Made by a program: the position numbers and the translations under genes. This document shows positions 24,101-35,053 of a DNA stretch of 64,000 bases, in pieces; the stretch's first letter is position 1, and each line of letters begins with the position of its first letter. The notes beneath the pieces are model-generated. The model made no database searches and was not told the origin of the DNA. It was given only the letters and a program-made list of their open reading frames with translations. Source of the DNA: Muricea muricata (taxonomy: Eukaryota > Cnidaria > Anthozoa > Malacalcyonacea > Plexauridae); contig OY979719.1 in the NCBI GenBank assembly GCA_963855995.1, positions 4,154,001 to 4,218,000 on the forward strand, in the 5' to 3' direction.

Positions 24101-25666
24101 ACCCCACCACGTGAAGTGTTTCCACTTTGCCATATGAATGGCGACTCACAACTTCCTGTGAAAGGTGTTTACCAGTTGAAGACTGAGGTTGGTTTATTAA
24201 GCTGAGTCCATGGTGATAATTTGCTTTGTATAAATGTAGCTAGGAGGCGAGAGGCTTGCCAAGGAAGACCGACATCAAGAATTTTAAAAATTAATGTTTT
24301 TTGTCAGGGTGAAGTTACACATATTCGTGTCCAACTTCAGTTAAGCGAGGGAGTAAAGAATTTGTTTGAATATTTTGAGATCCACATTCCATTCTATCAC
24401 AGGTGAGACTGGAGGCAGGGCAAAGTCTTAGTGCTCCACATCAAAAGTTTCTTTTTGATCAATTAAACTATATTACTAGTAGGTAAAAGTTTAATTGTGG
24501 TGTAATTGATCAGAATGTCACATATCTATGAATGTGGGTGGAGCAAATCATTAATTAATTAAAATTAACTTACTAATTGATAATTAGTGGGTTAATTCTT
24601 ATTAATTAATGATTTGCTCCAAAGAGTTATGTTAGCAGGGTCATATAAAACTTAAATTACTTTGAAAGACTTTTAAAGTCATTTTTCGTAACCTGACATG
24701 CCTTGAAATCTCCAAGCCAATCGCACAAATAAATAGGTGTCGTTTCATATGATAAAATTTTTTTCACAACCGCACGAAATCCTGTAATATATGAATGGGT
24801 TGTTTATTTTTAGTGGACCAATTACTAAGTGGGAGTTTGACAATACGTGGGGAACAGTTCTTGTTTCGCCAGAGAAAAGAAAACTTGTTTGGAGCTTAGG
24901 TTTGTTGAAGAAATCATCTATTACCAACCAGTATTATTGGCACCTTTATAGACCTTTTGGTTTGAATGTTTTTCAAGGCCAGAAGTTTCCAAAGATGTTA
25001 AAGATATCCATGAATGCCACAGTGTTGCTTGCCAGCCCTGCGACAGCAACTGAACGGAGCAACTTCAAGGAGGATCCGTTCTGTCATGGCCTCAACACAT
25101 ATATCCAGGTATTAATGATACTATAGTATCGTACTATACTAGTATAGTACTATTGTAGTATAGTACTATTGTAGTATAGTACTATTGTAGTATAGTACTA
25201 TGGTAGTATAGTACTATACTAGTCAATTTGAGGTCAGCTGTCTTAAAATAAAACCAATGTAGTTTTAATATTCAGTATAGTAAAGCTTTAGATTTTTCCT
25301 TAGATTAAATACATTTATGGCTGGAACTATAAATTTATCTCAGTAGCCTTTTTTGTAAAGCTCAATGGTTTGTTTTCATCATGTAGATATTTTTCAAGTC
25401 ATCATATGCAACTTTGTGTGGAATAACGGTTGATCCAAAGTCAGTAAAACTTAACCCTGGCTCATCTCCAAAAGTCATTGTCGGTGAGTTCTACAAATTC
25501 TTAAATTTAACATTCTTAGAAATACTGTACAACAATCTTGGACCCACGAACCAATGCCATTTCTGTACTTTTTTGTACATTTTCAGTGAACGATTTGGTT
25601 TCGTCAGATTATAAGATATGGAATTCACATGGGGACGCTTTAGTGGCTTTCCCCCCTACGTTATGA
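21194..25666 (+). CDS. AP5M1: AP-5 complex subunit mu (adaptor medium chain)
   Basis: Complete 13-exon gene, 501 codons against 490 in human AP5M1. Exons: 21194-21261, 22242-22371, 22555-22656, 22727-22800, 22950-23031, 23457-23591, 23667-23816, 23912-24187, 24308-24402, 24814-24899, 24978-25108, 25387-25483, 25587-25666. All join in phase with GT-AG sites. Recognisable family blocks: MSFRAIWIL at the start, LWPIVAV, VGTVTCK-like YGTISCK, SVKNNFEF-like GVKNLFEYFE followed by HIPFYHR.GPIT, GQKFPK, and the C-terminal SSDYKIWNSHG. AP-5 acts in late endosome to Golgi retrieval with SPG11 and SPG15; the mu subunit has an N-terminal longin-like part and a C-terminal mu homology domain. The 78-base intron 24900-24977 is in frame without stops, so retention would add 26 residues. 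Confidence 0.96.
21407..21558. mobile_element. hAT-type MITE in AP5M1 intron 1
   Basis: A 152-base element with imperfect terminal inverted repeats of about 40 bases: cagtggcgaaaccagcc at the left end, and the complement of ggctggcttcactactg at the right. Both ends start with CAGT, as hAT termini often do. The flanks are gttgtaaa (21399-21406) and gttgtaac (21559-21566), a 7-of-8 match to an 8-base target-site duplication. It has no coding capacity. Confidence 0.8.
24540..24620. repeat. Perfect 20-base inverted repeat in AP5M1 intron 9
   Basis: ggagcaaatcattaattaat at 24540-24559 is followed, 41 bases later, by its exact complement at 24601-24620. The AT-rich loop could extend a cruciform or RNA hairpin. 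It may be a very short foldback element. Confidence 0.85.
25121..25223. repeat. 16-base minisatellite with palindromic edges, AP5M1 intron 11
   Basis: About five units of tagtactattgtagta lie between two copies of a palindrome; gtactatactagtatagtac at 25131-25150 is a perfect 20-base palindrome. The tract starts right after the donor at 25109 and fills much of the intron's 5' half. Confidence 0.88.
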
Positions 25667-25822
25667 TTTTACTTGTAAACGGATAGCAGGTCGGTTTGTC
25701 TCTTGTCGATGGTAAAACATTGAATTGCTGTTTTTATTTCCCATGAAAAGTAATCCAAGAATCAAGTATTTCGTAGCATATTACAGTAATGCAGGCATAA
25801 AAAGTGCTTTAAGCACGAATTA

Positions 25823-25828
25823 TTTATT
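25823..25828 (-). other. Candidate poly(A) signal of SELENON
   Basis: AATAAA on the minus strand, about 75 bases beyond the SECIS. This is a suitable place for 3' end formation that keeps the SECIS in the message. Confidence 0.45.
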
Positions 25829-25899
25829 TAATATCTTTACAACGTAAATTAATTCTTTTTTAAGCGAACATGTATGTACGTACTGAAATGATTTTTCTT

Positions 25900-25962
25900 T
25901 AAGAGCATCAAATAGCTTCCGCTGTATTGAGTACAGTTGTAAAAGCTATCATCATTAAAAGA
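25900..25962 (-). promoter_or_regulatory. SECIS element in the SELENON 3' UTR
   Basis: On the minus strand, ATGA (25955-25952) is followed after 13 bases by an unpaired AA (25938-25937), a small apical hairpin (CTGTA/TACAG) and then TGAT (25910-25907). ATAGCTT pairs exactly with AAGCTAT to form helix II, and the flanking bases give the tandem G.A/A.G quartet expected of a kink-turn SECIS core. The extra apical stem fits a type 2 SECIS. It begins about 45 bases after the SELENON stop codon. SBP2 binding to this element would recode the UGA at 27377-27379. Confidence 0.85.
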
Positions 25963-26000
25963 AAACATTCATTTCCTACATGGCCTACACTCCAATCAAA

Positions 26001-29000
26001 TTAAACTTCAAACTCTGTTCTGGCGGCTTTCGATAATGCTTCGTTTAGGAACTTGTAGTAATTCTCGCTATAAACAAATATACAGCAAAATATGTAAAGA
26101 TAATATGACCAACAAGAAATAATGACTGTTCGATAATTTACAGAAATAAGTAAAACAGAATCATATAAGTATATGAAGAGATATGTGTTAGAAACATTAG
26201 TCTTAAATAATATCTTGTTAAACAAAATCTTAAGATATCTACAGTCAGAAATCACATCTGAATCAACGGTTTTTACTGTAAAATTTTCTTTTTGCTTCAA
26301 AACTTCCTTTCCTTGAAGATTACTTAAAACATTTCTTAGGATTTACACTTCTTAAAAACTCTTAGGAAATTCCTAATGTGCATAATCGCAGAATCTTTGA
26401 AAGTGTACGTGAAGTTTAACAGTGAGTAAGTTAATGAAGAAAGGTCCTTTCGCCATAAAGAAATATTACCCGCGGCACAATTCAAATACTATATAACGGA
26501 CCTGACAGGGGCCTGTTGTATAAAAAGAGATTAAAGTTAACTATGATTAGTGGAAACGGCAGCCAATCAGAACAACGTATTTTGTACTTAATCACTATTT
26601 AACTACAAAGCAGTGATTAAAAAAGTGATTTGGATTTTTCTACAACCGGCCCAGAAATCTTAATATTGATCTAGTAGCCGGCAAATAGTTAACTTTACCT
26701 AGTATCTCCATCATCATTCAGTAGTTGATTAGCATTCATTCTGTGTACCACTGTACCATTTGGAAGCGCGACCATACATTCTACTGGAAATCTTTGAACA
26801 GTGCAAGAATAAGGTTGTTTGTTATCATAGAATCATAGCATAATACCACGACGGAAAATGCTCAATAGATAGAGAGCAGCAAAACAATGATGTTCCTTTA
26901 GCCACCACATAAGTACAACAACGCCTGTGGAATTCATGATGAAATCTAAAGATGTATTATTGTATGGTTTATACAAACCTGTAACTTTCTACAGCTAATT
27001 TAGCTTGTGTCTTTAGCTCCGCACTGATATATAGGTTATCCGACAGTTTCTATGATGTATAGAAAGACATTTAGTAAATACAACGTTAAAGTAAGATTAT
27101 CACATTCATGTAGCTATATTGTGTGATACATAAGACATTAAATGAAGTTTCATAAACGCCACCATCAACAATGGTTTCTGTACCTTGAGGTCGTCAAGCA
27201 GGGACCAGGTGCTGACAAATCGTGACGTCAGCAGTTTCATAATGGGCGGACTTTGAAGGGCTGTTTCCCGTAAAGTCCGCCCCGAACCTGTTAGGAAAAC
27301 GTAGAAATGACGAACCGTAGTCGGAATTTTTTCTTATCAAACCTTGCGCAAATAATAATACATCTTCAGTCTTACCTCAGCATGACTGGTCGTCAAGCGC
27401 TCCCCAAAGTAAAATGGAATGCACTAACTTTTTATCCTCTCTCGCTTTCATATGAGCCTTGTCGAACGAAAGATACGGCACCTGTATAAAACATCGCACA
27501 ATTTGTCAACTAACAAAATGTGTTTCATCAAAGCTTGCAGCAAGCTGGACAACATGTTGACATGTTGTTAGTAACACTATAAGCGTAGACAATCAAAGGG
27601 ATGGACTGAAGACGATATTTCTGCAAACATTCAGCATTAGTTTCTCGTCTTTTTACACCCGAAAAGAAGTTTTAAAAGTCGATCTTTCCATAGACATTGC
27701 TGTTCTTGTTTGAAGTATGGACTTACAAAGTTTGGGAATATATTTATAGTGAAGTTGCAGGGTTCCAAAGTAAAGCATAACAGGCCGTTCGCATTAGCGT
27801 TTTAGCTCGCGTTTTTATCCATTTTTTTAATGGTTTATGAACTATGTTGATTAAGAATACAATGGACATAAAACATTTCTGAGTCAGTGTTTTTAATTGT
27901 TGTTACCTTTTTAAACGGATACATTTCCATTTCCAAACTAGATACAGCGTCCTGGCGTAATATTTCCCTCTGCCATTTTATTTCACGCTCTTCAGGCGCA
28001 GTTGACAAGTCTTCTCCACGCTTGTAAGACGGAGCGATGCTCTTTAGTTTCATTTTTGGCAAATAACCTGTAGTTGTAGATGGAGACAGTTTGTTGGTAG
28101 TATACTATTTAGTGTCTAAGGATTCCGTCAAAGGAGAGCCTGTAGAAGAACGTGGTGGAATTATGAAAAGGTAAGAAGTGTAATTTGAAGTGGGGGGCAA
28201 GGTGGAGTACCGAATGTGCGAGCCATCTAGGCGGCTTCGGGGAAGAGGGTGGTCTCCAGAAAACTTTGAAAACTAGAGCCTCGGAAATGCGTTTTCCAGC
28301 GAATTGGCATCTTATTCACCTGCAGTTTTGGTAGCCTTGCAGGATTAAGAAACCCTACGGCCCATGTGTTGCGCCGTGGGAATCTTCATCTATGAGGAAA
28401 AGTGGGAAAGGGGCATGCCCCACCAGGCTCACACGCGTCCCTGAATAAAAATCGAGGTAGGACACGTGATAAAAAGAAAATAGCAGTGGAAACGTAAAGG
28501 AATAAAAAGATACTAAAGGAAAAAGGGGAACTTGAAGGAATCGAGATTGAGATGATATGGATACATATCGAAGAATACGGAAACTAGTAACACACTATTT
28601 AAAATGGAAGATTCTGAAAAAGATTTGGACGAAAAGAAATCAGCAAGTTAGTTAGGCCTGCTTTTCATATATCGTAATTCATCCACGATGTCCTTGTGGT
28701 TTTATTGTTTGTGATCAGTGACGGATAAAATCTTTTGTGTTTCTGAAATCATTTTGACTTTCAGTGATCTACGACAATAGATCGATCGGCAATGAATTAC
28801 GATATATGAAAACCGAAAGCTTTCAATTTGGTCTAAAAGAGATTAATTTTGTACCAATGTCCACTTCCATATTGTCTTGTTGATGAATTTCTCGGTCATT
28901 TGGTGCAGTTTTGGAATGGAGGTCTAAAAAATGTTAACATTTTGAAAGAGGATACTGAAATATAAGTATAATTGCTAGGAAGTATGTATGTATCTGCGTT

Positions 29001-31091
29001 TCCAAGGTACATCTTTTTTACTAATTTCACAACTGGTATCTCTATTCTTTTCAGAAGGGTGGTCCTTCAAACCATTGGGGGGGGGGGGCTCTCTTGCCCC
29101 CCTCTAGGGCAATGTCTGAAATGGTAAGTATGACTGTCATCATGCCAAATTACCACTGTCAATAGAATCTTTATGACTCTGAGTTCGTCCAGTTAACCAT
29201 TCCATATCTAGAAAAGCATTATCAAATAATCATATTAACAGTTGATACCCTGGACACAGTGAAGACGAATTATAATCAATCCAAATCCTTGCTTTAAAAG
29301 ACATACCAACATTCAAAGTTTTGTTGCATGGTACTTCCATCTCAAAATGTTCAATATGGCTGCCATCTCTACGAATGATTAGTCTGCCAGAAAATTGTGC
29401 TGGTGTAAACCAGAAGGGTAATAATGGAGGTGAATTCAGCTGAAACTCTGCATGAATCCTGGAATAAATTTATTGCTAACATTTAACTTTTAAGCATTAG
29501 AATTTTTCAGGTATGTTACCTCAAGTAATGTTCTAACAGTACTCATTTCTGCACCTGAATTCAATTTCTAGCAATTCATCATTTTCAGCTCTGATACAAG
29601 CTATAGCTCCTTGTGGGGGAAACCGAGAGTACAGGAAAGGCCTTGGGTGGAACATTCGCAGGAGATACTGTAGAGTTGCATGATTATTATTGACTGCTGG
29701 AGGTGTGTAGCGATTACTAGAAAGGTCTGGCCCTTGAAATTGAAAATATTCATGGTGAATTGATGACCAGTGATTTGATCATGTCAGTTTGTGTTGTTAG
29801 TCTGACTTTCTGGGCATATTTGTTTATGTCACTTCTTTCTAGTCATGTGGCTGGGTCCGCTGGTTGGTTGGTATGTTGGTTGGTTGGTATGTTGGTTGGT
29901 TGGTATGTTGGTTGGTTGGTATGTTGGTTGGTTGGTATGTTGGTTGGTTGGTATGTTGGTTGGACTGGGTATGTTGGTTGGTGGGTATGTTGGTTGGTGG
30001 GTATGTTGGTTGGCGGGTATGTTGGTTGGTGGGTATGTTGGTTGGTTGGTCGGTATGTTGGTCGGTATGTTGGTTGGTTGGTTGGTATGTTGGTTGGTCG
30101 GTATGTTGGTTGGTCGGTCGGTATGTTGGTTGATTGGTACTAAATGTTATAACCTATAAACTGACCATAATGAGACATGTCAGGTGCAACAACGCTCCAC
30201 ACTTCACCCAGATTTACATTCTTTTTTGGAAGAAAACAACTAAATGCATCCACTGCAAACACAGCTTCTTCCCTTGCCGTATGTTGCCATCTTTGTAAAC
30301 CTGCCAATGTTTTCATATCCTCCTAAAATTTGTAAAATCTGCTTTAGATTTTTGTATAAATTAAATCTATTTCAGAACAATATTTTAAGATGGCTGTAAT
30401 GTCACATACTCTTGATGGGTAATCATCCTTGAATTTTGACATTGAATTCAACTCCAGTGGTTCAAATTCAGCTTTGATATCCAATATTTCACCATCAGTG
30501 TTTTCAAGGTCTTCAAAGCCTTTTTCAATCTCATCATTTGTCCAAGAGTCATCTGTTTCCTATAATGTTATCATAACTGAACATCATAGCTATAACTGTT
30601 TTGGTATCGCTGACTGACAGTACCCCAGTACCTGATGTCAGATGACCCAATCAGGACCTACCTAGGCCTGTATTTATTGCTGGGGGAATATTGAAAAAGT
30701 GATTTTGGCATTTTATGCTCATTTCTCCCAGAGAAGACTGTGATTTTGGCAATTGGCATTTTATACTCTCTTCTCCCAGACAAGACTGTCGGTGTCATTA
30801 TCAAGCAGTTACTATTAGGAAATGTCCCTGCATTACTGCAAAGCGATGATATTAAGATCTTACGGTTTCAAAGGATGTTTCGCTTATTCTCTGCTTCACG
30901 GCGTCAAATTCCCAAAGATCAATAACACCATCGGCATTTGTGTCATAGGAATTAAACAACGACACTGTTTCTCTTGGAAATTCGTTGTCCTCGACAGGAA
31001 ATACGGCCTTAAGGTAGACGTTCACTAATAGAGCAGTTTGCAACGTTAAAATACTTAGAAATAACAACGCTGCTTTTCGCCAGGAAGACAT
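26001..31091 (-). CDS. SELENON: Selenoprotein N, with in-frame Sec UGA
   Basis: ER membrane selenoprotein that senses luminal calcium through an EF-hand and supports SERCA redox control. Twelve exons join in phase (minus strand): 31091-30864, 30559-30410, 30322-30154, 29732-29555, 29458-29307, 29207-29154, 28067-27907, 27481-27376, 27287-27184, 27049-26979, 26791-26699 and 26067-26001, about 510 residues. Seen: N-terminal hydrophobic anchor (about residues 7-25), EF-hand loop [12 protein letters not shown] (50-61), [15 protein letters not shown] with [38 protein letters not shown], then [19 protein letters not shown] with Sec at about residue 399, STWSLLDDL, and [17 protein letters not shown] corresponds to the redox motif of the human protein. 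The C-terminus lacks about 20 residues found in human between NAN and the last helix, so the last join is the least certain, though the phase fits. Confidence 0.95.
26509..26652. mobile_element. Short MITE with gggcc termini in SELENON intron 11
   Basis: The element begins gggcctgttgtataaaaa and ends tttttctacaaccggccc, giving terminal inverted repeats of about 18 bases with three mismatches, 144 bases end to end. It has no coding capacity. No clean target-site duplication is visible, so the superfamily is open. Confidence 0.65.
27377..27379 (-). other. SELENON: Selenocysteine-encoding UGA codon of SELENON
   Basis: The exon ending at 27376 reads ...GAL DDQ SC then TGA and one base before the donor. 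The next exon continues with Gly-Ser-Gly-Arg-Thr-Leu-Arg, so homology resumes straight after the UGA. The human protein has U at this position (SCUG). A SECIS lies downstream in the 3' UTR. Confidence 0.95.
28190..28335. repeat. Dispersed repeat, copy 1
   Basis: Within SELENON intron 6, the segment containing ggtggtctccagaaaactttg and cctcggaaatgcgttttcc resembles the segment at about 35560-35725 in the same orientation, including a shared ctgcag at the end and a G-run at the start. It is probably a non-autonomous transposon remnant. Confidence 0.55.
28662..28812. repeat. 151-base segment with perfect 21-base inverted ends
   Basis: The sequence starting ttttcatatatcgtaattc at 28662 is matched by its exact complement ending at 28812 (atgaattacgatatatgaaaa). 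The two arms flank about 110 bases in SELENON intron 6. The size and perfect arms suggest a young MITE or foldback, but I see no clear target-site duplication. Confidence 0.75.
29861..30137. repeat. 12-base minisatellite filling SELENON intron 3
   Basis: Units of ggttggtatgtt, with ggtcggtatgtt and ggtgggtatgtt variants, are repeated about 20 times. The tract takes up most of intron 3 (29733-30153) and ends only about 16 bases from the exon 3 donor. The plus strand carries almost no A or C. Open frames on the plus strand (Gly-Trp-Leu-Val repeats) are artefacts. Confidence 0.93.
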
Positions 31092-32473
31092 TCCGTAATT
31101 TACCGTCTTCCGTTTTAGTCAATACACGGAACAATACCTAGTAACAAATTGTTCGTGAGGAATAATCTCTCAATAGGATTTCTTGGAATTAAGTAATTAA
31201 ATTACAACCTATGAAGTCATGAACTATTGACATTTCGGTGGTCAATGAAATTTGTGCCATGCATTTAACGTAAAATAAAAGATGTTAACATAATAGTTCG
31301 AAAGCAAGTTCGACTAGAAGTATATCAGTAAGAGTATTTTCTGTTTTGAAAAAGAAAGTGGAGATTATATTTGTGTCAGGTGGGTGTCCACTTGAATAGG
31401 GGAGGTATCAGGTTGAAGTCTTCCAATCTGGCCTTACTGTAATAAATTGTACTTAACACGCCTAGCGTACATCATGCCTAGCATAATTTGTCAAATTATT
31501 ATTACTTTAAAATTACTTGAACACTTGATTTATTCCCCCCCCCCCCATTCCATGGGTAATGGACCCATGCATACACAAGGCTGTTAACAGAGAATGTTGA
31601 ACTGGGGGGAGGTGAGCATTAATTTGGCTGACAAATTGGCATGGTCATTAGGTGTGGCAAATTAGAAACTGATGTTCTCAATATTATATTCAACATGCTA
31701 CAAATACTTTAGGCAATATGCCCTCCCGAATGTTTCATATTAAAATGTAAATGTATTGATGCAAATACAAGGCTGAAGTCTGTGAACAAAGTTGGGCTAA
31801 CTGATTTTCTAAATTCTGTAGAGCTGCTGGATGCCATAATGCACTGTCAACCTTCCACAAGATGAAATGATGTCCAACTGGATGATCATGGCACTTCCAG
31901 ATATTGCACTAATTATTGTGATTTGTAGGTAAGAATAGGAAATTCCTTTTATTCTAGAAGCCCTGGGGGGGGGGGGAGCCTGGGGGGGGGTTCTTTACAC
32001 TCTTGAGTAAGTTGAACTTACATGCCAAATTAATTCTGATCATGCGGTGTAAAATGGCTTAGTTTTATGGGTCGTTCAACAATCACATGATCTGAAATAG
32101 GTTAATTTTACCATTTCACTGATATATTGAATGGATACTCATTACTCATTGCTAACTTAGCATGTTTGATAAATTAGGCAAAGGAACAGTGTACTTTGAA
32201 AGCAAACAGGAAAAAAAACATGTCCGTGGTGTGCATGAAGAATGTAAGAAAAAGCAAACTTTTGAGGTTTTATTAGATTCATAACTTGCTGGGAAATTAA
32301 TCAAAATTGCATGTTGATGCAACCCTCCAGGCTTAATCACCCTTATCCAAAGTAAACTGCCCCCTCCCTATGAAACTTGCACTCCCACCCTCCCGCTGGG
32401 CGCAGTCATTTCTGGATCGTCCATAAGTCTATACTCCGTAGTAATATTTGATGTTGGGAATAGATATATAAAT
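31092..32473. other. Intergenic region between divergent SELENON and C1orf198-like genes
   Basis: The 1.4 kb between the two start codons should include both promoters. It holds a C-run near 31537 and G-runs near 31970-31990, but no recognisable exon, TATA box at a good distance or transposon ends. Confidence 0.5.
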
Positions 32474-34474
32474 ATGGCAGCAAGCGTAAACGGTTTAAAA
32501 GCCATGAAAAGTCAAACTAAAAACAAAGATGGCCCACAACAAACAATGACGATCAACTTTGTGCCGGAAACTGAACGATACTCGGAGCCGACCAACATGG
32601 AGGAGTATATTCGGACGTATTTTGAGGGAATAAATGGCATTAATCGACGCATCATTGCGGAGGAGAGAAAAATCATTTCACAGAATCGCAATACTTGGTC
32701 AAATTTGAGCATCGAAGAAAGAGATCAGTTATTAAACGATCGATTTATCACAAGCGATATTCGAGAGAAATATAACACAAACGATGAGTACTGGAAAGAA
32801 AAGACGCCTTGGCAACCCGAAGGTTTAACTTCGTCCGAAGATTTAAAGCCTTGCCTTCGAGAAGAACGAACGGACAGCATGTCAATAAATGTATGTTTGT
32901 ATTAAGCAATAATTACTTCGCTTTCGCTAATGTCTAGCGCTGTTTTATAAGTGTTCAGAAAGTTATATTTGTATCAAAGAAATCTTTTTTATACGGGAAG
33001 GGAACGTGCTTGAAATTTAACGGGGTCAGAAGGCTTCTCCGCCTTTTGTCTCAAATTTTATTCAGTTTTGTCATGCTTGTCAGTTGTGTTAATTATTAAC
33101 AGGCATTCAAAGCCACATAACAGGTATGGGTTATTTGTAACTTTATTTGATAAACATCTTTTTAGCATTATAAACTATACTTCCTTAAGCGGAAATTGAA
33201 AGTCTGCATGACATAAAATGAAAGCAAGATTTTTGGCACATGTATCGTTGCTACCCAACTATATGACTATGTCAACATTATTATTTATTACCATAAAGCT
33301 CTTAAATGTATCATTGACATTACTTAAGAGTCATTAAAAAATATGTGACCCTTTCAGTTCCATTTTTACTCCCTTCTCCTACCCCATCAAACTAGCATCA
33401 CATATTTTGCAAACCAACCCATTATCAAAAAAAATTATGAGGCATTACTAATAGTATTCTTGCTCATACATAATACCGGTACGTGAGAAATTTCATAAAT
33501 CATTGTTAAGTGTAAGTGATATAGGATATGATATGGTATTATAATAATATTCATGACTTACGTTGTCTATATTTTGTTGTAGGATTCTTTCTCAAAACCA
33601 TTTCAATGGGCAACAAAGGTACAATTTTTTGTTTTTTCCAAGCAGAGCATTGTTTGTGAAATGTTTTGTTGTAATTGGTAGTGTTATAATATCTGTCATC
33701 TTTGTCTATGCTAACAGAGTCAGAGAAATATTAAATTTCCTGTGATCAAACATGAAAAACCGAAAATTAATGCAGAACCATCACAACCAACGGAATCAAC
33801 ATCGAAGAAGAGTAAACCCACAAACAAGGAAAATTTGGAAGGGGAAGTTGTTAAAAAACTAAACAATGTTGAGTTAAGCATTAAAGAAAAACAAATAAAA
33901 ACAACCAATGAAAATGTAAAAGGAAATGCTCAAAATACTAAGACAGCAAAGTCTAAAGTGGTAGAAGATAAGCCAGAAACACCAGCATCAAAAAGTAATG
34001 AAAATCTAAATCAATCTGATGTGCAGGAATCCTCGTCAGAGCAGGTAGCGTTTTTGCCCCAAGTCTCAGTACCTTGTTTTAGTTTTAATAGTTTTATATT
34101 TGTGACAGCTTAGTGTTTTGCATTTACGTCAGCAGGTTTTTTGCAAAGGTCACATTTGCAGTCTTGCCTTCTTAAAAATGATCTAAATGTAATTTAATAT
34201 ATCCAATGTAATGCAATGCAATGTAATGTACCGGTATGCTACATTTGTGCTTCAACCCCAGAAAATGAGATTTATTTTATGTTAACTTTTAGTCCTTGGA
34301 TCTTGAGTGTTTGCCCTTTCTCAATAGTTTTGCTAAAACCTGAAACAGTTAATTAGCTAGCTGACAGAAAATTAATCAGAATGTTATATTCATTTTTAGC
34401 CTAAAGCTGATGAAAATGAATACATGGGTGGATCAGATAATTTGTTTGAATTTCTACAGAGTTGGAATCCCTGA
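32474..34474 (+). CDS. C1orf198-like protein (DUF4706)
   Basis: Four exons join in phase 0: 32474-32890, 33583-33618, 33718-34044 and 34400-34474, giving 284 residues. The N-terminal part has the family's helical block (RTYFEGINGINRRIIAEER, then WSNLSIEERDQLLNDRFI), comparable to YFSSLSPMARKIMQDKEKI and LPPAQQDEIIDRCLV in human C1orf198. The 12-codon exon 2 and the start of exon 3 give FSKPFQWATKSQ, matching APFSWETKSQ. The middle is a Lys- and Glu-rich low-complexity region, and the end, LFEFLQSWNP, parallels human GFDFLDNW. The function of the family is not established. The ATG at 32474 is the first in frame and follows the pattern of the family's short N-terminus. Confidence 0.85.
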
Positions 34475-35053
34475 TATGCTTGATAACCTTAATTTGGTTT
34501 GGCTACAAGAAATGAAAATTCATTTCCTAGGTTTTATTTCAAAGGTTATTTAGTGATACTTTTCAGTAGAAACATTTGAAACAAAAATGAAGAATGTGTT
34601 GCTAAGTGATTATGTAAAAAGTGTATAGTAATTAATGTCAAAAAAATTGTTATCAGAATTAAGAATATTAGTACTTTGAGTTCATACTGGTCTACTATTT
34701 TTTAGGTTCAATTCCTGTTGGTAGTTGCTTTTTGAGTGGATAGGGTCCATTACATCATGGTTATATTTATGTGCAAGTCATTCTTTATTAGTTATGCAGA
34801 AATTATGATGTCATGCAGAAATTATGATGTCATGCAGATTACTTTGATATAATCTAAACAGTAGGGGTGGATCAGTTCTCATTTGACCGGAGGGGTGCAG
34901 ATTTTCCTTAAGGGCTGTGTGCATTAGTGTGTCACCGAAGACCTGGTCAGACTGTATTTGGTTTATCTTCTGTTACTGTTGACACTGTTGTTTAACTCAC
35001 CAAATTATAGTGTCTTGCCAACTCACCAACTTCATTCTTAGTTCTATTGGGAT
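34475..35053. other. 3' flank of the C1orf198-like gene
   Basis: AT-rich noncoding sequence with a two-copy direct repeat of gcagaaattatgatgtcat near 34797-34835. Nothing else is recognisable. Confidence 0.5.

Noticed and set aside
29760..30159. Gly-Trp-Leu-Val repeat frames on the plus strand
   Set aside because: They lie inside a minisatellite in a SELENON intron, on the opposite strand.
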